Shown: in pieces, positions 25,901-38,410 of the stretch
Layout of the letters: the number at the start of each line of letters is the position of its first letter
How positions within the stretch are numbered: the first letter of the stretch is position 1
Source of the DNA: Tetrahymena thermophila SB210
Taxonomy: Eukaryota > Ciliophora > Oligohymenophorea > Hymenostomatida > Tetrahymenidae
DNA: 64,000 bases
Reading direction: 5' to 3'
Assembly (NCBI RefSeq): GCF_000189635.1
Contig: NW_002476463.1
Coordinates: 1,674,001-1,738,000, forward strand
The notes under the pieces: generated by a model
Told to the model about the DNA's origin: nothing
The model's database searches: none
Seen by the model: the letters and a program-made list of their open reading frames with translations, nothing else
Translations under genes and position numbers: made by a program

Positions 25901-26357
25901 CACTAATAAAAATTACAATAGCAAGTATAATAGTGAGATAAATATTAGATGAGTTTGGTTGTATAATTTGAGCAACAAGAAATAGAACCACACATAGCCA
26001 AAGAGATAGAGAATAAATATTTTTCATTTATCTGAAGAACAAGAATATGATATTTTTTTTCTTAGGAAGTACTTTGTTTTCGCCGTGCTTTTTCAACAAA
26101 ATATTAGCTTACTCATCTGTTAAACCTAAAGCAAAGTCAGTATTATACTTTATTTTCAGTTCTTCTAAAGAAATTTTATGATCAACATACTAATCTAAAA
26201 TATTATTTTATTAATTTTAATTAGAATTTTAATTAATCTAATTCAAAACTTAGTCTTCGTTTTATTCTGAATATTAATTAGTGTGAGCATCTTTGTTTCC
26301 ATCATCTTAATTTATATTTATCTATCGAACACACTAGTTTTAATTAGCTTCTTACAT
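22929..26357 (-). CDS. P-type ATPase homologue (Na,K-ATPase-like, type IIC) with all catalytic motifs replaced: probable pseudo-pump
   Basis: One intron-free frame of 1142 aa, the usual length of a Na,K-ATPase alpha subunit, aligning from the N-terminal L-x-L-x-x-A segment to a C-terminus ending KYCYW. It keeps the A-domain TGES (about 229-232), KGSPE in the N-domain, LISFRDPP before the hinge, and the M5-M6 region (NMAEIIPFL, AISLAYEEAETD). The catalytic parts are changed: the phosphorylation motif DKTGT reads NTTGV (Asn388), TGD reads TAD (644-646), and GDGVND reads GNNYYD (752-757). Cation ligands are also lost: PEGL in M4 reads PLGL (345-348), and the M6 D-x-x-T-D reads S-x-x-N-Q (about 847-851). 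It therefore should not form the aspartyl-phosphate or transport K+/Na+. The intact long frame argues against simple decay; a scaffold or regulatory role is inference. Confidence 0.9.
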
Positions 26358-28527
26358 CTTATTTTAAGGAAGCAAATATTTATTTATAATTAAACTTTTT
26401 ATTAAATTATAATTTATCGAAATTAATCCAATTAACTTTTAGTTTCTTAATAGTCTACTTTTTAAAAAATTTTTCAATCTATTTCTAATCTATTAAAATA
26501 TTGACTCTGTTAATAAAAAAGATAAATTGATGAAAATCAAAAATTAGTTTATTCTTTAATTAAACTCTAAAATTAAGGTTCTTTTTATGGTAATCCCAAT
26601 ATAAATAAATAGAGGATCATCATAACTATTTTGTTTAGTAAAGATGATTATATATCCATTTATTTATTTACTTACTTATTTACACATTGGTTTTTATTTC
26701 AATTTCAATCTAAATTATTTCTTTATATTAAATATTTTAACTCATAATTGTTAATAAGGTTAGAAAAATTTTATTAATCAATAAAATTATCTTTAAATAC
26801 TTTAAAACATTTTTAACCATTTACATAACTACATAAAAATAAATATAAAATTTATTAAGTTTAATAATAAGGTATAAATTTATTTTATCATAAATTCTGA
26901 AACTATTAAAGGACACAAATTATTGAATATGATCAATTTTAGAATTTAAAAAATACTTTTATTATTCCAAAAATATAAAGAAGATTAATTTTAAATAATT
27001 TTTAGTAATTGTTTTAAGCATTAAAAAATATCTAAAATTATATAAAATACAAAGAAATCAAAACAGTAAATGTGTAATATCTAAAATTTATAAATTTAAG
27101 TAAAATATTTATTCTCACAAGCTGGTAACACTACAAAACTATTCTTAACTTATATATATTTTAATATTTAATAACTCAATTAAAATAAAAAAAATTACAA
27201 AAAATCATAAATATAATTTAAAATAATAAGGTATTTATTTAATTTAAATTTAAAAATACAATAAGCAATTAAATAAAATGAAATATATTATTAATTATCT
27301 TAATTCTTTTCTCTTCTTCAGAATCACCTTTTTCAGAGTTTTCTTCCTCATTAATATCCTATAATTAATCAAAAAAATTACTTAAAAATTTTACAAACAT
27401 TTAATATAAACTCATATTCCTAGTTAGATCTATATTATTTTTCATTAAAAATGTTTAAATAATATCACATGCTTTTGATATTAATTAATCCTTAAAAAAG
27501 CATATTTCTTTCTATTTAAATCTTTTAATTTCCTTAAAGTAAAATTTAATGTAAATCAATAAATTACTCTGTTTTTTATTCAAACTTTTTAACAACAAAA
27601 AAATTGTAACTTTTTTATATTTATTCTATTTTATAACCTAAAAATTATTTTATTCGTTTAAATTATTATCTCATTAAAAAAATCAAATAAAATACTATAA
27701 AGTAGATTAATTAGATAAATAATTTTATTTTCATTTTTATCATAAAATCTCTGTTTTATGATTATTTAATTTAGTAATTTTATAAAATTAAATTTTAAAT
27801 TTATAAAAAATTTTAATTTTTTATATGCTTAATTATTTTAAAATAAAATATTAATTATTTAATAATCAAATAATTTGAAAATTCTTTTAGAAAAAATGAT
27901 TGCAAATTTTAATTTTTTACTTCTTAAATATTCTTAAGAAAAAAAGAAGTATTAAGTTTGATTAATAAATTAAATTAAAATATTTTTAAATTAAAAAAAG
28001 AAATTTCTATAAAATCTCATCAAAATTTTATTAAGATTTCAATTATTATTTTACTTCAATCTAATATGAATTTTTAGTTAAAAATTTTTAATTATAAAAA
28101 ATGAATGATAAGTCATCTTTACATAATTCAAAATAATGTTAATATTAGTAAGTTTATTAATTAAAAATTGTTAATAACAAAAATTTGATAAACTTTTTAA
28201 AATTATTCTTGTTTTGAGAGTCACATGTACTGCATTAGATAAATAAAAAGATTACTCATTATTTATTATATTTTGCATTTAAATATAAAGAGTAAAAATT
28301 TTGTATATTTTTTAAACAAAGAAGATTGTACTATCTTAGATAAAAATAATTACAAATATTATATATATTTTGAATATTAACAGATTGATACTAATTAATT
28401 TTTATATTATTTACATTAATTAATAAACTTTTTAAAAGTTATTTAGGATTTAACAAGTATTTTTATTTGCTTGCTTGATTGCTTGTTTTTCTTCATAATG
28501 AATGAATTAATGAATTTGGTATATAAA
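26358..28527. other. 2.2-kb intergenic region
   Basis: Lies between the 5' end of the ATPase-like gene and the 3' end of the EF-hand gene. It is very AT-rich. Apart from one candidate small gene (27176-27560, minus strand, listed separately) nothing stands out. Confidence 0.4.
27176..27560 (-). CDS. possible small gene, start unresolved
   Basis: A minus-strand frame ending at TGA 27176-27178 contains a stretch that looks coding. It includes basic segments (KEIKRFKQKE), a helix, and an acidic run with EEENSEKGDSEEEK, with balanced composition unlike the surrounding noise. No ATG is found in frame upstream, so an intron or a different start is needed, and the last 30 codons are hydrophobic and may be spurious. 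The function is unknown. Confidence 0.3.
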
Positions 28528-31500
28528 TCAATGATAATTAGATTATGGCAAGATCTCTTATCTAAAATCTTCGAAAGTTATTTTTCCTCTTTAGTAGCGA
28601 TCGAAGCGGCTAAAGATATTTTTAATATCTCTATCGACTGTGCACAAATGATAGGAATCTAAAACTTTTTTGAGCTCATCATGAGATAAATATCCATTTT
28701 TTTCCTTATCAAGTAAAAAATAGGCATCATCTAACTTAAAATCTTTAGAGTGTAAGAATTCTGACTTCATTTATTCTAATTTTTACTCTTAATTTAACAG
28801 CTGCTTAAATAATTAAGAGATGATGTCTTTGGTCTCAAAAGTGAATTTACTCTATTTTTTTCATTTTTAAAAAGATTTTTATTTAAAAAGTAAATTTTAA
28901 ATGAAATTACAAAGTCTGGATGTCTTGGATTGTAAAGTGACACCCTGTTGTTAAGTATAGCAGAATGATCTGAGGATATAGGCTTGAATATGTCATCTAC
29001 ATCTTCTTTCCTATAATTAAAAATTTTTTTTTCCATTTTATAATTTAAAATTAAAAGAATTATTACTTCAAAAATTTCTAATTTCTGGGACATAACTTGT
29101 TAAATAGGAAATAAATAGATTCTCTTGACGAGTGGTTGTCAATACTTTTCAAAAATGATTCAAATTAAGGAAGCTCAATCAATCCTTTCTGATCGATATC
29201 CATTATTCTAAAGGCATCAGAAAGAGTGAAGTCTGCTCTCATTGACAAATTTTCTTTAATATTTTGAATTTCATTTGAGGAATCAATAATATATTTGAAG
29301 ATTTTAATCATGTGAGATTCAAGTGGAGATTGATTGTGTCCATTGTTTAATGATTTATTGAGTGAGCTAATTTTGTTAGGAGTGCCAGACATATTTAACT
29401 CGTTTCTATTTGACTTGCTCACTACTTCATATGCCTTAGTAGGGCTTTCTTCTGGCTTAAAAGAATTACTAAAATGGTTAACTTTTTAGACATTTATATA
29501 ACTTAGATCTTTTTCCAAAGCAAGAATTCTTTGGTTTTCTGCTTCTTCGATTTCTCTCAATTTTTCATTTTTGAATCTTTCTATTTCTAATTCTTAAAGT
29601 TTCTTTTTTTGCATTTCTTCTACTAAAATGAGTTCTTACTTCCTTTTCTCCATCAGCATAGTTTCTTCCATGCTTTCTTAAATTTTTTTCTATTTCTCTA
29701 AAGCAAGTTTAACCTCTTTTGCCTTTTGATTTTCTAACTCTAATTATATTCTTTTTTGTTCTATTTCTCTTTGTAATCTCTATTTGGTTTCCTACTCTGC
29801 AGCCAAATCATTATCTTATTTAAATTGCACTTGTTTTAAGTTTGATTATGGTTATTATAAACTAGCTTTATCGTTTTAATGTTTCGGAGTTGTGAGTGAA
29901 ACTGGCTGAAGCTGTATAATTTGATTCTTTTCAATAAAAGGAGTTTCAGGAATTGTATTAGAAGCATGTAAACTGCTGCTTCTATCAACATAGTTTTTTG
30001 TTACAAAATCTTATCTGAAGGGACTACGTTATGTATTTTCAGCAGATGCCCTCATTTGCATTTCATAAATTTGTCTAGTTTTTTCTAATTCTCTTTATTT
30101 AATTTCGATTTCTTACTGTCTTCTAAAATCTTCCATTTAATTATACTATCTTACACGCTCAAGAGAAGCCTGTCTAGAAAGTTATTATTCTAATTATTAA
30201 ACATCTCTTTCAATCTTTTGTGATTTTAGTTATTTCATTCTGATTTCATCGTCAATTCTCATCCTTTCCCTAATAGCTTATTGCATCTTTTCATCTTATT
30301 CTCTTATCCTATCTCTTTCTTTTTTAATGCGTTAAATTCTTTCCAACTCTTCCTCTTCCTATTTGATTTTCTCTCTTCTTAATAACTCCTCTTCAATTTA
30401 CTATTTACGAATCTCTTCTTCTTTTCTTAGTCTATTAAGTCTTTCTTCTTCCATTAAAAATTGCTTTTATTTTATATTTTCAAGCTCTCTTAGCTATTTT
30501 TCTTCGATTTCTTTAATTTTCTTGATTTCAGCATTTCTAGCCTCATTTTTGATTTCAATCTAGTCAATAATTTATTACTCTTTGATTGATTACTTTCTAA
30601 GTATAATTTCATCTGCCTTATAAGGAGAATAAGAAGAAGTTCTACTATTTAATTATTATTAATCTGTATGCTTTTATCTCATCTTCTTTTCTATTTCATC
30701 TTGTATTTCATATCTTTTATTTTTTTCTATATAATATTCTTTCATGTTGTCCTAATAGCTAGTTCTTACTGGACTTACAATACCTTTTTCATATTTTTTA
30801 GATTTTTCTTCTTTTTGCTAATAAATTTCTGAGCTTCCACCAAGAGATTCTCTATTCAAAATTTATGTTTGCATAAGCTTTTTCTTCTCTGTTGAAGGAT
30901 AATACCTTGAAACAGCGTTTATATCTTCATCAGTATTGTTATTTATATATCCCTAGAAAGCTCCTTCCTTTAAAGTGTTATTTAAAGGCTGAGGAATACT
31001 TTATTTTTTTTCAGTCTATGGCTAGCTAGATATTAATTTACTATTATTGTTGCTATAATTATATTTATCTGATTAAATAGTGCTGGTTTGCTTTAGAGGA
31101 TCAATATCTTTTACATCAACTTTTATCATTCTTACTGGTGAGGGAGAATGGCGATAATTAGAGTAAGAATCATTGTATTTAGAAGAGCTGAGGTCTTCAT
31201 AATTTGCTTATCTTCTTTCTTAACTTGATCGAGACAACTCTTCCCTGAGTTTTTATTTAAACTCTTTCCCATATTAGTTTGCATTTTTCATGTCATATTA
31301 AGAATCATAATTGATTGTAGAGTGATTGTTTTTGCTGTTAGAGTATAAATTCTCCTTCAATTTTTTATAAATTTAAGTTGTTGGCGAGTTTTTTTCAGAA
31401 AGAACAAGACTATTATTCAATTCATCCACTAACTTTTGCTTGAGCTCTCCATATCTTTTATTACTGGAATTTTCATACTTGGCTTGATTACTGTTACAGT

Positions 31501-33409
31501 TATTTTAATGGTAATTACTCAACAATAAAACTTTTTATGCAGGCTATTGAGCAGAAGAGGAAAATTAAGAATTAAGTTGCTACTATAATTCTGGATAACT
31601 TGTGTTGCTTTCATGTTATGAATATACATTATTTTATTATTAGTTGTTGCGTTTTTAATTAGAAAATTGCTATCCAAATATTTCATTTTTGATTTAATTT
31701 TTAAGCTCTTCTTTATAGTTTAAAAATGAATTATTTATATTTTCTTTTGGATTAGAAGAACGATTCAGCTTAGAGGTAACTTTTGAAGAATTACTGCTTA
31801 AAGGCTAGAAGCTATTATTATTATTATTTTAATAAGATTTCATACCACTGCTTGAACTCATAACCCCTTTGTAGTCTGAGTTTTAGTGGCCACTAACCTT
31901 CTTACTGCTTGTTTGATTGCTTGATGATCCTCTATAAGGATCTACATTTTAATTATTGTATTAATTTTTATAATGATTAGAAGAATTTTATTTAGACTAA
32001 CTTCCAACAAATCCTTGTGAAGTACCTGTACTATTATTACTAAGTGAATTACCTCTACTTGGATTATTGTAGCTGTTGTTATTATAATTGTTACTATATG
32101 AGATGGTTTTCATTTTAGTTGGTGTTGTGTGGATATTACTGTTATTATTATTGTGGTAATTGATTTCTGTTGAAGAAGATTGTGGCAACTATGATTTTTT
32201 GCCACTATTTCTTTATATTGAAGAACTTTATTTAATTTTATCTGTTGAATTTTATCTTCTAGGAGTCTTATTTATGTTTGAGTTATCATTATTTAATTCA
32301 TCTGAAAACCTTTAGCTACTTCTATTTGTATATCCTTAATAGTCATTTTACTAATTATAATATCCGTTCCCATGTGTCCCATTTTAGTATGAGTAAGAGC
32401 GAGACTTCGCTTATTTTTACTACTCAAATCCATTGCTATTTTAAGAATATGAAGGATTTCTGCTTTCTTTCTAAGCTGATCCTGTAAGATTAGTGTTATT
32501 TACTTTTTTCTTTGAAGAAGAATTGTTATAAACAGCAGAATTAGCTAAATTGCTAGAGGAAGATTTCTTTTCTTATTGCTGGGCTTAAGCAGCTTGTTAA
32601 ATGAGGGCAGTTTTATATTTTTTAAATGGAGTTAGGCTTAATTCTAAATCTAACTAACTAATTTTCCCATCTTTATCATGATCACATCTCCTTAAAATAT
32701 TAAGAATATCATCGCTTGTTGAAGAATATCCCATCAAATCAATAAAATTCTATAAATCACCATGCTCAATATGAATCTTATTAGATTTTTATGAAATACA
32801 TCTAAAAGCTGCAGATATCTTGTAGTCCCACCTACTCATAATTTCTTCCTTTTATACTTCAACTACTCTGTATAACTAAAGCTCTTTTTCAAATACCCTA
32901 ATTAAAGCCCATTCAAGCTCATATGTTACTTCCACTACTTTTCTTCTATGTGGAATGAGTTCCACCTTAAGTTGTCTTAAAAAGTGACTGCTGTTAGGCA
33001 GAATCATTTTTAAAAAGCTAATTTTTTTATCATAAAAATACTTAATTAAAACATCATCTTGATTTTATGAAATAATTAATCAAAAACGCTTTAAACAATT
33101 TTATAAAATTATATTCAACAAAATGAAAAATTACTTTGTATAGTTCATTTTTTCTTTAGAGCCATTGTAATTGTAAAATAATTAGTTCATTTCCTATGGC
33201 AAATAACGCACTGAAAAATTATCTAAGAAGTCAGTGATATCTTTGCGAATTATGTAATTTTTATTTCCACTAATTTTGACAAACAAGGAGTGAGGATCGA
33301 ATTCCTCCTATTCAGAAAGAACTTATCTTACTACCTCAACTAATCTTTCATTTTCTGCGATATTCTAAAATAGATTCGCAATTCGTTTTTAAGTCTCTAA
33401 AGTGAGCAT
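28528..33409 (-). CDS. large EF-hand and coiled-coil protein
   Basis: Predicted 1549 aa in four exons (33409-33135, 33017-29067, 29010-28911, 28851-28528), phase kept. The N-terminal 230 residues resemble a ciliate EF-hand domain family, with NYTNFLKMILP, a paired-helix region, and one canonical calcium loop starting at Asp204 (DHDKDGKISQLDLE). Residues about 250-830 are low-complexity N/S/Q/Y. About 870-1290 is a long E/K/R/Q-rich coiled coil (LRKEEEIRKQQIEEE type). The C-terminus has further EF-hand-like loops: one at about 1365 (DIDQKGLIE) and two in the last exon (DKEKNGYLSHDE, DRYQRGKITFED), of which only some carry a full ligand set. It fits a structural, calcium-responsive cortical or basal-body component, but that location is inference. 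The N-terminal acceptor was chosen because only it restores phase. Confidence 0.85.
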
Positions 33410-34551
33410 ATTTTAACTATTTTTTTAATATTATCAATCAGAATAAAGTAATCTCCAATCTGTTTATTAAATATTCGCTAAATTTTATCTTTTGAAGAGT
33501 TTTTTTTCAAAAAAATTGATCTATGAAGTAATTTATATGCAGTCTTTACAGCTACTCTGTGATTTTGTTTATTTATAAATTCAAGCCAAATTAACTATCC
33601 TAAATACAATGATTGAAAAGAATACTTTATTTAACTATTTTTTTATTTTACTTTTCCTAAAAATATTAATAATCTGTTTGTATATAATTAGAATGTATTT
33701 ATGTTTGTTTGTTTTTATTTATTTATTTGTTTGTTTATCAACCAAAATTAAAAAATTTATATTATTAATGTCAATATTTATGATAATACATAATTATTTC
33801 TATGCAATTAATTGAATAAATGTTAAAAACCACTTATTTTTCTGTTGGATGGAATTTACCTTCTCTTTCAATTACATTATTAATTAATAAATTTTAATCA
33901 TAAACGAACTAATTGTATTCCAAGCTTATTAATTTCAATTGTTAAAAATTTTGAATCTTCAAATTCAATCAATTTATTTTTTAATATATTCGTTAAAATT
34001 GTCTGTTTATTATTTTCAATATTTTTACATTTATTCCTATTCTCATTCTAAATAAAATTTATATTACAAATAAAAACATATTTAGTAAAAACGCATATAA
34101 AAAATAAATTTAAAAAGTATTTGTAAAATTGTAAAAATTGATTTGATAAATATTTTTAAAAATAATAAATATTATTAAAATTAAAATAAAATATTTCTAA
34201 TTTAGATAAGATACAACTAATAGCAAATAAAAATAATACAAGGTTGTAAGATATAAAGTTTTAAATAATTAATGAAAAAATAAATTAAAAATTATTTTAA
34301 TTTTAAAAAGTAAATAATTGATATATTTTATTTTATGCAATTTGTGTTATTTAAACGAATATTAATTACTTTCAAAATAAAATCAGAAAACAAAAAAATG
34401 CAAAATATAAAATAATTTTTTATGAGATTAATAATCTTATAAAATGAGTATTTGTTTGCTTGATGGTTTTACTTTAATATTTTCATTAAAACTTTACCTT
34501 GATCAAACTTATTTTTTATTAATTACTTTAAATTTAAATACTTGACTTATT
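33410..34551. other. intergenic region
   Basis: About 1.1 kb upstream of the EF-hand gene and downstream of the next minus-strand gene. AT-rich; an open plus-strand stretch around 33609-33815 is hydrophobic low-complexity and not convincing. Confidence 0.4.
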
Positions 34552-36427
34552 TCAGTAGTAGCTTCTTTCATAAAACTTTGTGCTTTTAAGAGCTTTAGTA
34601 ATTGAAGCAGCTAATCTTGTAAGTTCTTCAACATATCTATTAGAATGAATTTGTTAATTTAAGAAAAATTCTAAGTTTTAAAAATCTTTACGTAGAAGGC
34701 AAAGAGGCTAACTCTTAAGGAAGAGTGTTTTCAACATGAGATCTGATTTCAGTTACCTTTGTAATGGGAACTCTATCAACTAATTTTTTTACTTAAGGAG
34801 AAGAAAAGCCTAATCCTGAAGAGGAGCTAAATACATTTCTCTCTTAAGATCTTCTTAGAGGAGTATTTGAAATCTAAGAAAGAAGATTTTAGGAAGGATT
34901 CAATGATGATCTCTTGATAGAATTCAAATTTGAGAATGAGCCAGCACTGAGCTTTCTTGGAGAGACCTAAGCGTTTTTAGTAGTTAATGCACCAGATTTT
35001 AAGGAGAAACTTTCAGAAAGAGTGTCTTTCTTCTTGCTCTCAAAAAGTGAGGTAGATAATTTATTTTGAATTGCACTACTTGAAGACTATACTGCTGACT
35101 TTGAATTATCTCTCTTTTTGCTATTAATATTAGTTAAAATAAATTATCATTTTAGATAAAGCAAAATTATATTCTAAATACTCTTTAAAATTTAATAATA
35201 AAATAAGATTTTCTAATTTTGTTTTGATTAATAATTTTAGGTAAAAATTCAAATTAAATATTTATAGATAAGATTATGAGCTGGTGATTTTAATTATTTG
35301 AATATGAAATAAGAGAGGAAATATTCCTTTGATGTAGTTGTTAGTAATTCAAAAATAAAGAATTTAAGAGATATTATATTTATTAATGTTTGGCGTTATT
35401 CAAAATTTTTAATTGTTTAGCAAAAATTTACAAGAAATCCATTTCAGAGAGCAAACCTACAGTTTTAGTCTAAGCGGGAGATTGAGGTTAAACAGATAAC
35501 TTTCTTTACTAGAAATCAAAGATTCCTTTCAATCCATTACTCTATTACTATTATTACTATTGCTTTTGGCCTAGAGTTTCTATTCTTTATATTTTTGATA
35601 AATAAAAATAAAGCTTTAAAGCCGCTTGGATATATCTTATAATATATAAATATTTCAAGCAGATTATAAAATTTACGATTTTTAGACTTAAGAAAAGCGA
35701 GGAGGAGAATTGGCCTATTGTGATGATTAAGAATTGTAAGCTCTTTCGTTTTGAACGAAGCTCTTTTATTAAGAATTTTAAGGAGCATCTCCCCATAAAC
35801 TACTGGCTAGAGAAGATTTTTCGTTTTTAAAGAAATTTTAGCTTTGTGGCTAAACTTTGCTGGCTGAGTGATCCTTTAAATTCCTCTAAAGTCCATCAAA
35901 AGATGGAACTGCTCTAGGAGAGTAAAATTTATGTGATAACTTGAGAGGAGAGTATTGCTATTATTGCTAATGTAAGCTGTGTAATTCTCTAGATTGTTGT
36001 TGTGATTGTTATTGTTAATTTTACTAACCTAAAGAATCGTAGTTAATTTTTTCAAATAATCTTTTATTCACTGGAGAAAACTACTACTGGGCTTATGGTT
36101 ATTGCTATTAATGGAACTATTGCAAAAGCTAGCTCTCTTTTTGAGGTTGATTCTAGTAATTCACATATGAGGAATTAGAAACTTCGGTATTCATCTTGGA
36201 ACTATCAAAAAACTTATTGTATCCTATAACCTTTTCTGTAACGTTTGTGCGAATACCCTTTCTCAATTCATTCATTGAATTAGATATTTCTTGTTATTAA
36301 TCAGGTATTTACCATTTGTGCTTAGCTGCCTTTATAATATAGGTGCAACATTAATAAATAAATCCTATCTTATTTCTTAAAGTATCTATCTAATATTTAC
36401 TTGACTGGATGAAAGTTAGAAATTCAT
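34552..36427 (-). CDS. Q/S-rich protein of unknown function, 448 aa
   Basis: Five introns separate six exons in a phase-consistent model: 36427-36401, 36329-35677, 35584-35432, 35120-34692 and 34636-34552 are coding (five exons, four introns of 71, 92, 311 and 55 nt). The product begins MNFQLSSSQ and then HKWQIPD. The middle is rich in Gln and Ser with poly-Q runs (about 95-125, 230-240). The second half carries several S-P and R-S sites, for example QVSPRKLS and TPLRRS, which could be phosphorylated by proline-directed kinases. A short helical C-terminus reads YVEELTRLAASITKAL. There is no recognised domain and no membrane segment. The first sentence overcounts if the 71-nt intron is not used; I favour it because it restores a coherent N-terminus. 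Confidence 0.65.
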
Positions 36428-37513
36428 TTTTGATGTCTATTAATTTATTTATCTATCTATCTATTTATTTATTTGAGCTATACTCTTAACTTGTTCAGAT
36501 TTTTTATTAATAAATTATTATTAAATATTTGATATTTTTAATATATCTTTTAGATTTAAAGTTTCTCTTTTCTGATTTAATTGATTGATTGATTAATTAT
36601 TTAATAATTAACAACTCACTTTGTTTCATAAAAATCTTTTAATGTTTTATTTTGTTTTATTTAATCATCTATTTATTTTTTATTTATTTATTTATTTTCA
36701 GAAATTAAAAATAAGCTTGAATGAATATCCTACAATCAAAAATTATAAGTTTTATTGTATTTTTGAAAAATAAACAAAATCAATCAATCAATAATCTTTC
36801 TAACTATCCTAACATTTAAAATAAATACTGAATCTTTATTTTTGATACCCACAAAAAATAAAACTATAAAAAAATTTCATATTTTTATTAACTAAAGCAA
36901 CCTGTATAAATTCAAGGCGTTTTTGAAATAAACTTTGATGACCACTTAAAATATCTTAAAAAATAAATATTAGAATTGTATTTACAAGTTGTTTTAAATT
37001 GATATAAACATATAAAATTTCAAATTATTTAATAATAAAAATGTTTTCAAAATATGAATTCAAAAATTACTCACAAAAGTAAAGTGATTAGAAAAAATTA
37101 TTCTTTTACAATTTTTTATTTGCTAAATTTATTAATTCTTATAAAAGTATGAGCAATTATATATTTATTATTAATTTAGAGCTTTAGAATTCCTATTTTA
37201 TTCATGTAAATAAATAACTCAACAAAGAATTAAACATTCATTTTTTTTGGTAGGTTCAAACAAAAAATACATTTTGAAATGCTTCTTATACTTTTTTAAA
37301 TTGATAAATAAGCTCCTTTTTATATGAATCTTAATTTACATTTTCATTTAAAATAATTTTTCTAAAACTTAAGCAAATTTTATGACTGACGATTATATAC
37401 ATAATTATTGTATCAAGTTAGACGCTTGCAATTTATTTAAGATATGAATTAAACTAAAGTAAGTTAATATTTATTATACATTTAAATATAAAAACGTGAA
37501 TTTATTAAAAGAC
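36428..37513. other. intergenic region with short repeats
   Basis: About 1.1 kb. Contains a short TATC/TATT repeat near 36445-36475 and several TTTA runs near 36670-36700. Contains the promoter of the Q-rich gene and the 3' flank of SNRNP27. No gene seen. Confidence 0.45.
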
Positions 37514-38410
37514 TCAATCCATTTTATCTAAGGCTCTATTAAAACCACCTTTTCTATTCATATATCTTCTATATTTTCTTTTTTCTTTTCTACAAAGGAA
37601 TACTGATTCTTTTGCAGTTCCATTATGGTCTTTCCCTTTTGAAGAAGCAAAACCAGTTATACCTAGCATTTATATCATTTATTATTATAGATCATCTTGA
37701 CCATCATCTTCTTCTTCTTCATCCATTTCCTCTCCTCTTGAATCATCATTATCATCTCTTGATTGGCTACTACTGCTACTTCTGCTTCCACTTCTACTAT
37801 TATTGTCTTTTTTTTATTGTTTTCTTTTTGATTAATCTTGATGCTCTTTATTTTAATGGCTATTTTATTCTTGCAAATTATTTTCACTTTATGATTTTCC
37901 GTTTTCGCTATCTTTATTCACATCTTGTGATGAATTTGTTTTTTTATTATCCTTTTCATCATTTATTTTTTATTGAGAGGATGATTGTCCTTCGTTTTTT
38001 TAACTTCTTTCCTTTGATCTGCTTTTGGAATCACGTCTATTTTTTTTAGATCTTTATTCAGATTTGCTTTTAGATCTTTTGTTTCTAGTCTATGATTTAG
38101 AAGATCTTCTCTTTCTGTCTTTAGATCTACTTCTTGATTTATTTGATTTTCCTTTCTTTCTATCTCTGGACTTGCTTCGAGAGTTATTTCTTTTTCTCTC
38201 AACTGATTTGCTTGAGTTTTTATTTTTTCTATCTTTTGATCTCTTTCTGTCTTTAGATCTTGACCTACTTTATTTTCTATCTCTGCTTGAGCGTCTTTCA
38301 CGACTTCTTTTTCTCTCTGCATCCCTTTTATCGCTATCTTTTTTCTTAGATCTTGATCTTGATCTTTTACTTTTTTCTTTCTCTCTTTCTCTCTCTCTTG
38401 ATCTACCCAT
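37514..38410 (-). CDS. SNRNP27: U4/U6.U5 tri-snRNP 27 kDa protein
   Basis: A single frame of 298 aa. Residues 1-150 are an RS/RD/RE-repeat domain rich in Arg-Ser and Arg-Asp, typical of splicing factors. Then comes a Q/N/S-rich and acidic linker (about 150-235, with a run of Glu/Asp around 222-235). The C-terminal 60 residues are the diagnostic part: MLGITGFASSKGKDHNG followed near the end by KYRRYMNRKGGFNRALD, matching the conserved tail of human SNRNP27 (MGF...TKGK..., KYRQYMNRKGGFNRPLD). In the family this protein is part of the tri-snRNP and influences 5' splice-site choice. It is longer than the human 155-aa protein, mostly through the RS and linker regions. Confidence 0.92.

Noticed and set aside
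22929-26357. Sequencing error or pseudogene as the reason for the lost ATPase motifs
   Set aside because: Changes affect five separate motifs as clean codon replacements, while 1142 codons stay open and structural motifs are preserved. Random decay would have introduced stops or frame shifts.
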